Origin: an uncultured Actinomycetes bacterium
GTDB lineage: Bacteria; Actinomycetota; Actinomycetes; Nanopelagicales; Nanopelagicaceae
Assembly: GCA_903922325.1 (NCBI GenBank)
Contig: CAIXTG010000176.1
Location: 1-7,860 of the forward strand
Direction of reading: 5' to 3'
Length of the DNA stretch: 7,860 bases
In this document: piece after piece, positions 1-6,291 of the stretch
How positions within the stretch are numbered: position 1 is the first letter of the stretch
Layout of the letters: every line of letters starts with the position of its first letter
The notes under the pieces: generated by a model
What the model saw: the letters and a program-made list of their open reading frames with translations, nothing else
Database searches by the model: none
What the model was told of the DNA's origin: nothing
Position numbers and translations under genes: made by a program

Positions 1-38
1 AAACCATTTCTGGCTTCGAACCCCTAACTCAGTATTTC

Positions 39-58
39 TAATTAACCGAAGCTAATTA
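39..58 (-). other. mRNA hairpin with C(UUCG)G tetraloop on the malE stop codon
   Basis: Read on the minus strand, the 20 bases form an 8-bp stem (six A-U pairs, one G-U wobble, one closing C-G) around a UUCG loop, giving the very stable C(UUCG)G tetraloop. The malE TAA stop (56-58) is the first part of the 5' arm. The G-U pair means the fold is better in the malE transcript than in the opposite strand, where it becomes A-C. No U-tract follows (GAAATACTGAG), so a classical intrinsic terminator is unlikely. A 3'-end stabilising or processing hairpin between malE and downstream transporter genes is the more likely role, by analogy with the E. coli malE-malF intergenic region. Confidence 0.5.
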
Positions 59-1288
59 AGCAGCGTCGATTGTTGATTGAAGTGAAGCTACAGCCTTGCG
101 TAGGAAGTCTCCTGGATTACCAGTTGCTGTTCCCCACACTAGTGCCTGCTCTGCTTGACCAATCTTTGCCCATACAGTGTCTAGGAATACCCATGAAGCC
201 ATTGGATAAGCGTTTACACCAGCTGCACCGAATGCAGTTAGGTTCTTATCTGTTAGCTGTGCACGAGCATCTGCGTTTGCAGGGATATTGCTTGCCTTCT
301 TCTGGAATTCAACCTGGAAGTCAGCGCCACCGATGTAACGCAAAACCTTTCCAACGTTTACAGAGTTCTTAGCGCCAGCAACCTTCACTGACTGCCAGTA
401 TCCGTAGACACCAGAGAATTGGTGAACTGTCTTGCCACCAGTTGAAGGAATATTTGCAATTCCGATTTCAGCCTTAGTCAATGGCTTGCCTGCGCAACCG
501 CTGATGGTGTCTTGTGCGTGGTTGTACATCCATGGACCTGAGATTGCATAACCACCATTTTGGATGTGACAAGCTGACTTGTCCCAACCATCAGTAGCAA
601 CAAGCTTCTGACCATTTTCAACTAACCAGTTAGCGTATGCATCTACACCAGTACCAGTAAATCCAACTGTCTTTGTCCAGCCACTTGAGTTACGTGTGAA
701 CTGTGAAAGACCGAATGAAGATGAGATTGCTGACATGTGGTAAGGATCGCCATTTGTTGATGCCTTCTGGATTGGCATAGCAAGACCTGGCTTTGATGCA
801 ATTAGTTGAGCCATTGTCATACCTGCAGGATCTTTGCCATCACGCTTGTTCCAGATAAGTGCGATGTTCTCTGAGTAAATTGGCATACCGTAAAGCTTGC
901 CGCCAATTGTGAAACCTGACTTCATATCCTTTGAGAATTGGTTTCCAAGTGAACCGATAACGATTGGAGCTACAACACCAGCACCAACAAGTTGTCCGGT
1001 CCAGTCGTGTGCGCCAACCATAAGGTCTGGGCCTTTTCCTTCTGGGACAGCCTTGATAAATTCATTACGTACATCTTTCTTGTACACCACGTTGATAGTG
1101 ATGCCTTGGGTCTTTGCCCATGCTGCGATAATTGGAGTTTGCTCATCTTCCTTTGCACTTGTTGCACCATTCCAGATTGTTACAACCTTGGATGGGTTAA
1201 CTGCTGCGAATGAAGGAGCAACGATTACACCTGAAGCTGAAACTGCCAAAACTAGTGCAGTTGCAAGGCTACGCTTACGTAGAATCAT
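56..1288 (-). CDS. malE: MalE-like maltodextrin ABC-transporter substrate-binding protein
   Basis: Extracellular solute-binding protein (family 1) that would capture maltose or maltodextrins and deliver them to an ABC importer. The 410-residue product fits the family. The Met at 1288 is chosen over an upstream in-frame start at 1324 because AGAAAGG lies about 6 nt before it and the signal peptide then begins correctly (MILRKRSLATALVLAVSASG). A hydrophobic core is followed by a likely SFA|AV signal peptidase I site near residue 28; no lipobox cysteine is present. Family hallmarks: GPDLMVGAHDWTG at 86-98 (compare MalE GPDIIFWAHD), GGKLYGMPIYSENIALIWNK at 129-148, GYAISGPWMYN at 246-256, and GGKTVHQFSGVYGYW near 284-298. 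The only cysteines, 240 and 265, could form a disulfide. Lysine is mostly AAG in the stretches I read, which suggests strong expression. Divergence from two GH13 genes supports an alpha-glucan ligand, but another oligosaccharide cannot be excluded. The importer permeases are not in the window; if linked, they lie beyond base 1. Confidence 0.88.
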   Translation of the reverse strand: MILRKRSLATALVLAVSASGVIVAPSFAAVNPSKVVTIWNGATSAKEDEQTPIIAAWAKTQGITINVVYKKDVRNEFIKAVPEGKGPDLMVGAHDWTGQLVGAGVVAPIVIGSLGNQFSKDMKSGFTIGGKLYGMPIYSENIALIWNKRDGKDPAGMTMAQLIASKPGLAMPIQKASTNGDPYHMSAISSSFGLSQFTRNSSGWTKTVGFTGTGVDAYANWLVENGQKLVATDGWDKSACHIQNGGYAISGPWMYNHAQDTISGCAGKPLTKAEIGIANIPSTGGKTVHQFSGVYGYWQSVKVAGAKNSVNVGKVLRYIGGADFQVEFQKKASNIPANADARAQLTDKNLTAFGAAGVNAYPMASWVFLDTVWAKIGQAEQALVWGTATGNPGDFLRKAVASLQSTIDAA

Positions 1289-1294
1289 TGTTTG
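1289..1294 (-). promoter_or_regulatory. Spacer separating the malE start from its ribosome binding site
   Basis: On the minus strand, the AGAAAGG purine run immediately upstream of these six bases is a good Shine-Dalgarno sequence for the ATG at 1288. The spacing decides between this start and the in-frame upstream start at 1324, which would add 12 residues before the signal peptide. Confidence 0.6.
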
Positions 1295-1324
1295 CCTTTC
1301 TAACTTTTTTAGAGGGATGATCAA

Positions 1325-1365
1325 CCCGTTAGGGATTGGCCAAAGTTTATTAGCCGTTAATCGGC
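1325..1365. promoter_or_regulatory. Two short CCGTTA palindromes, candidate operators near malE
   Basis: CCC-GTTA-GGG at 1325-1334 and GCCG-TTAAT-CGGC at 1353-1365 both contain CCGTTA, and their centres lie about 29-30 bp apart, close to three helical turns. A third copy in inverse orientation (TAACGG, 1377-1382) follows. The position, 37-95 bp upstream of the malE start, is suitable for a repressor or activator. The assignment rests only on symmetry and repetition. Confidence 0.3.
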
Positions 1366-1532
1366 GGTTCTAGCCATAACGGGATTTGTATCGAAATCGT
1401 TGTAAATGGGAGGCTGTTACATAGCCTGCGTACAGCCACAATTAGCGCCTGACCAACCCACCTTTTCTACCCACTAAAACGGGCTGGCAAACAGGTACTT
1501 TTAGGCTCAACCTGCCAGGTACCGCGAAATAC

Positions 1533-1538
1533 AAGGGG
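1533..1538 (+). promoter_or_regulatory. Ribosome binding site of the GH13 operon
   Basis: AAGGGG lies 5 nt before the ATG at 1544 and is the clearest Shine-Dalgarno sequence in the window. It fixes the start of the first GH13 gene. Confidence 0.75.
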
Positions 1539-1543
1539 AAGAA

Positions 1544-3364
1544 ATGACCTTCAATAATGCCCATCTAGAACCTCACCATGACGGATCTGAGCTTTATGTA
1601 AGTTCTGATGCGCCAAAAATAGGTTCCGAAGTAACGCTTCGAGTGCGCGTACCAAATACTTACACCTTTGATATTGGGCTAGTGCGCTACTACATGGATA
1701 GCGAATCAACTGTGGTCAAGCTGACGAAGGAAAGCGATGGCGAAGTCGAGTCTTGGTGGTCGGCCAAGATCCCTGTGAAGAACTATGACGTTCAATATCG
1801 TTTTCTGTTTACTCGTGCCGGCAAATATGAATGGCTAAATGCATCGGGTTTATTTGACCACGATGTTCACACCAATGAAGATTTTCGAATTATTGCTCGC
1901 CCGCGCACAACAACTTGGTTGAAGAGTGCAGTTTTCTATCAAATTTTCCCAGACCGTTTTGCTAAAGGCGTTGAACGACCAGCACCTGAATGGGCGCTAC
2001 CAATGGAGTGGAACTCATTGCCTCATGGTCACGGACCAACAACTGGCATTGAACTTTTCGGTGGTGACTTCGAAGGCATCACGGCTCACCTTGATCATGT
2101 GATTGATTTAGGTGCCAATGGAATTTACTTCACCCCATTTTTTCCATCAAAATCAAATCATCGATATGACGCAACTTCATTCGACAAAATAGATCCACTA
2201 CTTGGTGGCGACAAAGCATTCTTTGAATTTATGAAAGCTGCCAAGAAAGCAAAGATCAAAGTGCTAGGTGACATAACTACCAACCACTGCAGCAATGAAC
2301 ACCCATGGTTCTTAACGGGTCAAAAGAGCAAGAGTTCGAAAGAGAACAAGTTCTTCTACTGGGATAAGAAAACCCCGTTTGGTTATGCGACTTTCTATGC
2401 AGTTAAGCAAATGCCTAAACTTAACTTTGCATCAGCCGAATTACGCAAGCGTTTTTATGAAGCTAAAAATTCAGTTATTCAAAAGTGGCTATCTCCTAAA
2501 TATGGTTTAGATGGCTGGCGTATCGATGTAGGCAACCAAACCGGCCGCTATCGCGAGGCCGATCTGCACGATGAAGTTATGCGTGATATCCGCGTAGCTA
2601 TGGACAAAATGAAGCCAAATACTTGGTTAGTAGCTGAGAACGCCGATATGTGGCCAACAGATTTAAATGGCACTGGTTGGGATGGCACCATGAATTACAA
2701 CGGATTCATGCGACCACTTTGGGCTTGGTTTAATCACAATCCAAAACTTGAAGCTGGTGGATTCCATGGTTTGCCAATTGCGATTCCTAAAACAACTGGT
2801 GCGCAATTCGTTAAAGCGATGACAGTGTTTAACTCATCAATTCCATGGCGCAATTTGATTGACAGCATGACTCTGCTGGATTCACATGACACTGCTCGCA
2901 TGCGCAATGTTGTTGGTGGCGACAAAGAGAAGCACATGGCAGCTATGGCTCTATTGCTAACTTATCCAGGCGTGCCATCAATTTATGCTGGCGATGAAAT
3001 TGGTTTAGAAGGCGCCTGGGGCGAAGATGGTCGTCGCACCATGACTTGGGATGATGCCCACAATTGGGATCACAACTTCCTAAATTCAGTTAAAGAGTTA
3101 GTGAAACTTCGTCGCACAGCGCCAGCACTAATTGAAGGTGGTCTGCGTTGGATCGATGTGCAAGATGATCACTTACTCTTCTTGCGAGAAGCCACTGATC
3201 AGAATTTATTGATTTTAGTTGCTCGAGATAAAACCAAAGTGGATGTTGATTTAAGCAAATTTGGATATTCAATTATCGGAACTCACTTCGGACCAACTGC
3301 AAGTGGTTCTCGCTTGAAGCTTAAGACCCGAAATGGCGTTGCTGGCATTTGGGAAGTTGCTTAA
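1544..3364 (+). CDS. Cytoplasmic GH13 alpha-glucosidase, neopullulanase/cyclomaltodextrinase-like
   Basis: Glycoside hydrolase family 13 enzyme (606 residues) expected to hydrolyse alpha-glucosidic bonds of imported maltodextrins, cyclodextrins or pullulan-type oligosaccharides. Residues 1-120 form a beta-rich N-domain resembling CBM34. The (beta/alpha)8 barrel follows, with region I GDITTNH (D243, H248), region V MPKLN (290-294), region II GWRID (nucleophile D328), region III AEN (acid/base E365) and region IV DSHD (D449). A beta-rich C-domain occupies about 545-606. The MPKLN signature and the SHD instead of NHD are typical of the neopullulanase group. The GWDGTMNYNGFMRPLW stretch resembles actinobacterial relatives. 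No signal peptide is present, so the enzyme should act in the cytoplasm. The start follows AAGGGG with 5-nt spacing. It is first in an operon with the secreted amylase (TAATG overlap). The exact substrate cannot be read from sequence; maltogenic amylase or another alpha-glucosidase activity is possible. Confidence 0.9.
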   Translation: MTFNNAHLEPHHDGSELYVSSDAPKIGSEVTLRVRVPNTYTFDIGLVRYYMDSESTVVKLTKESDGEVESWWSAKIPVKNYDVQYRFLFTRAGKYEWLNASGLFDHDVHTNEDFRIIARPRTTTWLKSAVFYQIFPDRFAKGVERPAPEWALPMEWNSLPHGHGPTTGIELFGGDFEGITAHLDHVIDLGANGIYFTPFFPSKSNHRYDATSFDKIDPLLGGDKAFFEFMKAAKKAKIKVLGDITTNHCSNEHPWFLTGQKSKSSKENKFFYWDKKTPFGYATFYAVKQMPKLNFASAELRKRFYEAKNSVIQKWLSPKYGLDGWRIDVGNQTGRYREADLHDEVMRDIRVAMDKMKPNTWLVAENADMWPTDLNGTGWDGTMNYNGFMRPLWAWFNHNPKLEAGGFHGLPIAIPKTTGAQFVKAMTVFNSSIPWRNLIDSMTLLDSHDTARMRNVVGGDKEKHMAAMALLLTYPGVPSIYAGDEIGLEGAWGEDGRRTMTWDDAHNWDHNFLNSVKELVKLRRTAPALIEGGLRWIDVQDDHLLFLREATDQNLLILVARDKTKVDVDLSKFGYSIIGTHFGPTASGSRLKLKTRNGVAGIWEVA

Positions 3365-5460
3365 TGAAAAAAATTATTGCGCTACTTTCGATAGCTATTC
3401 TGGGTTTCTCGTTCACCGGGAGTTCGGCTGCGGAAAACATTGCTGCCCTTGCCACAAATATCGCGCGTGGCGCTCAAAGTGATGAGTCGGCCTACTTTGT
3501 TATGACTGATCGCTATGCAAATGGCGATAAGACAAATGACAATGGCGGGCAGAAGCCAGATTCATATGAAAGCGGATTCGATCCAGCTGATTACGGCATG
3601 TTCCATGGTGGCGACTTCAAAGGGCTAACTAACAGCCTAGATCGCCTAAAAAAGCTGGGTTTTACCTCTATTTGGGTTACGCCGCCAGTTAAACAGCAGA
3701 CGATGCAAGGTAATTCTGCGGCTTATCACGGTTACTGGGGGCTGGATTTTACAACTGTTGATCCTCACCTAGGCACCGAGTATGACTTTAAAGAGTTAGT
3801 TGTTAAAGCTCATGCCATCGGCATGAAGGTCATCATCGATATCGTGGTTAATCACACCGCCGATGTAATTCAATATTCCGATAACAACGCCTATGTGAGC
3901 CATAAGAGCGCGCCTTATTTAGATGCTGCTGGAAAACCATTTGATCCAGCTCTGTTTGCTGGAAAAGATACCTTTCCAAAGTTAGATGCCAATGTTTCAT
4001 TCGCAAAGAAACCATCAGTTGATGCAGTAAATGCCAACATTAAGAAACCAGCTTTTCTAAATGAAATTACCAACTATCACAATCGTGGTGATTCAAATTG
4101 GTCAGGTACTTCAGTTTTAGATGGCGACTTCTACGGACTTGATGATGTCTTTACTCAAAAACCAGAAGTTGTTAAGGGTTGGATTGAGGTCTGGAGTAGT
4201 TGGATAACTAAATTTGGCATCGACGGATATCGCATCGATACCGCAAAACACGTTAACCCAGAATTCTGGCAAGCATTTATTCCAGCGATATTAAAAGCCG
4301 CAAAAGCAGCTGGCAAAACAGATTTCCCAATTTACGGTGAAGTTTATGATGCTAACCCACTGGCAACAGCACAGTTTGTTCGAAATCAAGCTTTCCCCGG
4401 AATTCTAGATTTTGCATTCCAGAGCAATGTGACTGCCTTTGTAACAGAGGGTCGTGGCGCTGAAAAATTAGTTGAGCTATTTAATGCCGATGATCTTTAT
4501 ACAACTGCGACAACTTCGGCATATGGGTTGACTACTTTTCTTGGTAACCATGACATGGGCCGAATCGGAATGTTTATCGATAACGCTGCGAGTAACGATG
4601 CTGATGCGTTAGCAAAATCCAAGTTAGCAAACGCTCTTTTATTCCTATTGCGCGGTGGCCCTGCTCTTTATTACGGCGATGAGAAGGGAATGACTGGCAG
4701 GGGCGGAGATAAAGCAGCGCGCCAAGACATGTTCCCTACGCTGGTTTCATACTGGCAAGACGAGAAGCGCATTGGGTCTGACCCAATCGATACCCGCAGT
4801 GCATTCGATGTGCAAAACCCATTAGAAGATCAGATAGCAGCGATGCAAGCAGTTATTAAAGCGAACCCTGCCCTGCGCTCTGGTACTCAACAGATTCGAT
4901 CTGCAAACGGAGTGGTCTTTGCAACTACTCGCTATCTGAACGGTCAGGAATACGCAGTCGTATTTAATTCAGGTGACACTGCTCAAGAAATTAAATTCAA
5001 TGTGAGCACTTCAGGTTCGAAGTGGACACCGATTCTTGGTACGGCACTTTCTTCTTCAGCCACTGGTGCAAATTTGACAGTGAAAGTTGGCCCAACTAAT
5101 TATGTAGTTCTCAAAGCGGCAAGCAAGTTCAAAGCTAAGTTAGCTCCAGCCGTAACCCTTAATGCACCACGTTCTGATTTCGCGATGGATTACTTGCTGG
5201 AGTTAAGTTCAACCGTTAAGGGCGATGAATACAACCAAGTAACTTATTTAGTTCGTGAATCAGGTAAGAGTTGGGTAAACATCGGAACATCAGATCACCG
5301 CACAGTCAAAGGTGACACGGCGGCAGCTGGTTTGTATCGCGTATTTTTAGAGCCACGAAATTATGCAAGTGGTACTAGCCTTGAAATTGTTTCTATAGTG
5401 AAGAATGCGGCCAATAAGACCGCGGTCTCCAAGATAGTTAAATACAAAGTTAGTTATTGA
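3364..5460 (+). CDS. Secreted GH13 alpha-amylase with C-terminal beta-rich domain
   Basis: Extracellular endo-acting alpha-amylase family enzyme, 698 residues. The ATG at 3364 shares its A with the upstream TAA stop (translational coupling), and GGGAAG lies about 7 nt before it. A Sec signal peptide covers residues 1 to about 22 (MKKIIALLSIAILGFSFTGS, then SAA). The catalytic barrel starts near residue 42: region I DIVVNH (D159, H164), region V around GDFYGLDD (254-261), region II GYRID (nucleophile D292), region III GEVYD (acid/base E326), region IV LGNHD (D397). A C-domain beta-sandwich follows (about 505-585). A further beta-rich segment of about 100 residues (595-698) resembles the Ig-like tails of actinobacterial amylases. 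No LPxTG motif, C-terminal membrane anchor or recognisable starch-binding domain is seen, so release from the cell is likely. Products would feed the MalE-like protein. The 3' end overlaps the opposing esterase gene by 11 bp. Amylase versus pullulanase specificity is not decidable here. Confidence 0.9.
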   Translation: MKKIIALLSIAILGFSFTGSSAAENIAALATNIARGAQSDESAYFVMTDRYANGDKTNDNGGQKPDSYESGFDPADYGMFHGGDFKGLTNSLDRLKKLGFTSIWVTPPVKQQTMQGNSAAYHGYWGLDFTTVDPHLGTEYDFKELVVKAHAIGMKVIIDIVVNHTADVIQYSDNNAYVSHKSAPYLDAAGKPFDPALFAGKDTFPKLDANVSFAKKPSVDAVNANIKKPAFLNEITNYHNRGDSNWSGTSVLDGDFYGLDDVFTQKPEVVKGWIEVWSSWITKFGIDGYRIDTAKHVNPEFWQAFIPAILKAAKAAGKTDFPIYGEVYDANPLATAQFVRNQAFPGILDFAFQSNVTAFVTEGRGAEKLVELFNADDLYTTATTSAYGLTTFLGNHDMGRIGMFIDNAASNDADALAKSKLANALLFLLRGGPALYYGDEKGMTGRGGDKAARQDMFPTLVSYWQDEKRIGSDPIDTRSAFDVQNPLEDQIAAMQAVIKANPALRSGTQQIRSANGVVFATTRYLNGQEYAVVFNSGDTAQEIKFNVSTSGSKWTPILGTALSSSATGANLTVKVGPTNYVVLKAASKFKAKLAPAVTLNAPRSDFAMDYLLELSSTVKGDEYNQVTYLVRESGKSWVNIGTSDHRTVKGDTAAAGLYRVFLEPRNYASGTSLEIVSIVKNAANKTAVSKIVKYKVSY

Positions 5461-6274
5461 GCCAAAACTTCATAACTTGGTCTAAGTAACCGGCCCATGA
5501 TCTTTCGTTGTGGCTGGTCTTTTCATAAACCTTAGTTATAAAGTCATGCCCAACTCGGTAACCCTTTTCTTGCATTAATCGATCAGCATATTCTTGGAAT
5601 GGTTTGTAATCAGCATCAAGGCTCTTGGTGCCTCTGCTCATCCAAATTTTGTGGCGACCTGGCTTCGGTAGCTCTTCAATTGTGCGTTCGACCAATCGGT
5701 TGCCGCCAATAGTCCAATGCGGCGAGAGTGCGAGAAGGGCGCTCATCTGCTCTGGGCGTTGAATCCCAGCGTAAAGAGTTGATAAAGCCCCCATGCTCGA
5801 GCCGATCATTGCTCGGTTAGCTACAGGTATTTCTAAATTAGAGTTCTTAAGAATTTCCGGAACTATTTGATCAAATATCAAGTTCAAGTACTTATCGCCA
5901 CGCAAATGCTCTAAATCAGCTTTTACAACGTTTGCCGAATTAACTACGACATCTTCTTGGAAAAATCTTTGCGGAGATAGATCTTTAGCTCGCCCATGCT
6001 GATCTTGCTTAGAGCCGCTATGGAAAACAGCAATTATCGCCGGCGGCGTGATTCCTAAATGTTCGCTTACTCGGCTGGCGCTTTGGGCCATTTCCCATGT
6101 GCTGCGTCGGTGCGTAGAAGTCTTGCCGTCAAATACATTTTGGCCATCGTGTGCGATCAATAGATGCCCAGTGGTTGTCTTTGGAATCCAATAATCAACA
6201 ATGCGACCTTGCATTTGAACACGGCTTACCTCGCCGGAAACTCCACGAATTTGATATCTCTTAATTAACTCCAT
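5450..6274 (-). CDS. Alpha/beta-hydrolase, esterase D / enterochelin-esterase-like
   Basis: Predicted serine esterase of the PF00756 type, 274 residues. Visible hallmarks are HDGQNVF (42-48, oxyanion region), the nucleophile elbow GSSMG (158-162, Ser160), a candidate acid in LDAD (D220 or D222) and the likely catalytic His255 in SHNERSW. There is no signal peptide or membrane segment, so it is predicted cytoplasmic. The ATG at 6274 is preferred; a TTG at 6322 would add 16 residues but would run into the photolyase coding sequence. No clear Shine-Dalgarno precedes the ATG, so a leaderless transcript is possible. It converges on the amylase with an 11-bp overlap and diverges from the photolyase across 17 bp. 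Family members cleave siderophores, acyl-sugars or other esters. A role in removing acyl groups from glucan oligosaccharides is suggested only by location. Confidence 0.8.
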   Translation of the reverse strand: MELIKRYQIRGVSGEVSRVQMQGRIVDYWIPKTTTGHLLIAHDGQNVFDGKTSTHRRSTWEMAQSASRVSEHLGITPPAIIAVFHSGSKQDQHGRAKDLSPQRFFQEDVVVNSANVVKADLEHLRGDKYLNLIFDQIVPEILKNSNLEIPVANRAMIGSSMGALSTLYAGIQRPEQMSALLALSPHWTIGGNRLVERTIEELPKPGRHKIWMSRGTKSLDADYKPFQEYADRLMQEKGYRVGHDFITKVYEKTSHNERSWAGYLDQVMKFWLNN

Positions 6275-6291
6275 AGTGGTTGAATAATGCC
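6275..6291. promoter_or_regulatory. 17-bp gap between divergent esterase and photolyase starts
   Basis: The two ATG codons (6274 minus, 6292 plus) are separated by only 17 bp, and neither has a clear ribosome binding site. TTGAAT (6280-6285) sits exactly at -12 to -7 relative to the photolyase ATG. On the opposite strand TATTCA (6286-6281) occupies the same position relative to the esterase ATG. Both are partial matches to TATAAT, so leaderless divergent transcription from overlapping -10 elements is possible. Upstream promoter parts would have to lie inside the opposing coding sequence. Confidence 0.3.

Larger units (their letters stand above)
1289..1543. promoter_or_regulatory. Shared divergent control region between malE and the GH13 operon
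   Basis: This 255-bp gap is the only sizeable non-coding stretch in the window and must hold the promoters for malE (minus) and the amylase operon (plus). No good coding frame, tRNA or riboswitch fold is apparent. It contains several short inverted repeats: CCC-GTTA-GGG (1325-1334), GCCG-TTAAT-CGGC (1353-1365), GGCTGT paired with ACAGCC (1412-1417 and 1432-1437), and ACCTG-C-CAGGT (1510-1520). An imperfect palindrome around CGAAATCG (1392-1399) and a repeat of CAGGTAC (1492-1498 and 1516-1522) are also present. A weak plus-strand promoter candidate is TTGTAA (1400-1405), 16 bp, TAGCCT (1422-1427). No convincing minus-strand promoter was found by eye. Regulation by a LacI-family maltose repressor would be typical for such loci, but no regulator gene is present here. 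Confidence 0.65.

Noticed and set aside
1..7. Possible ATG start of a downstream permease gene on the minus strand (bases 7-5)
   Set aside because: Only two more codons would be visible and the nearest Shine-Dalgarno-like run (AGGGG) is about 13 nt away, too far to support a start.
10..30. TTCGAA flanked by G and C runs, resembling a tRNA T-loop (either strand)
   Set aside because: The flanking bases do not form a 5-bp T-stem, and no acceptor, anticodon or D arms can be placed in the visible sequence.
897..1373. Long plus-strand open frame opposite malE
   Set aside because: It is antisense to well-supported malE coding sequence, has no recognisable domain and no ribosome binding site; it is a shadow frame.
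5461..5500. Weak ACTT/AAGT hairpin just past the amylase stop as a terminator
   Set aside because: The stem is only four base pairs, has no T-tract, and lies within the opposing esterase coding sequence.
6261..6268. Perfect palindrome TTAATTAA near the esterase start
   Set aside because: It is short, fully explained by Leu-Ile-Lys codons of the esterase, and A/T palindromes of this size are expected by chance.
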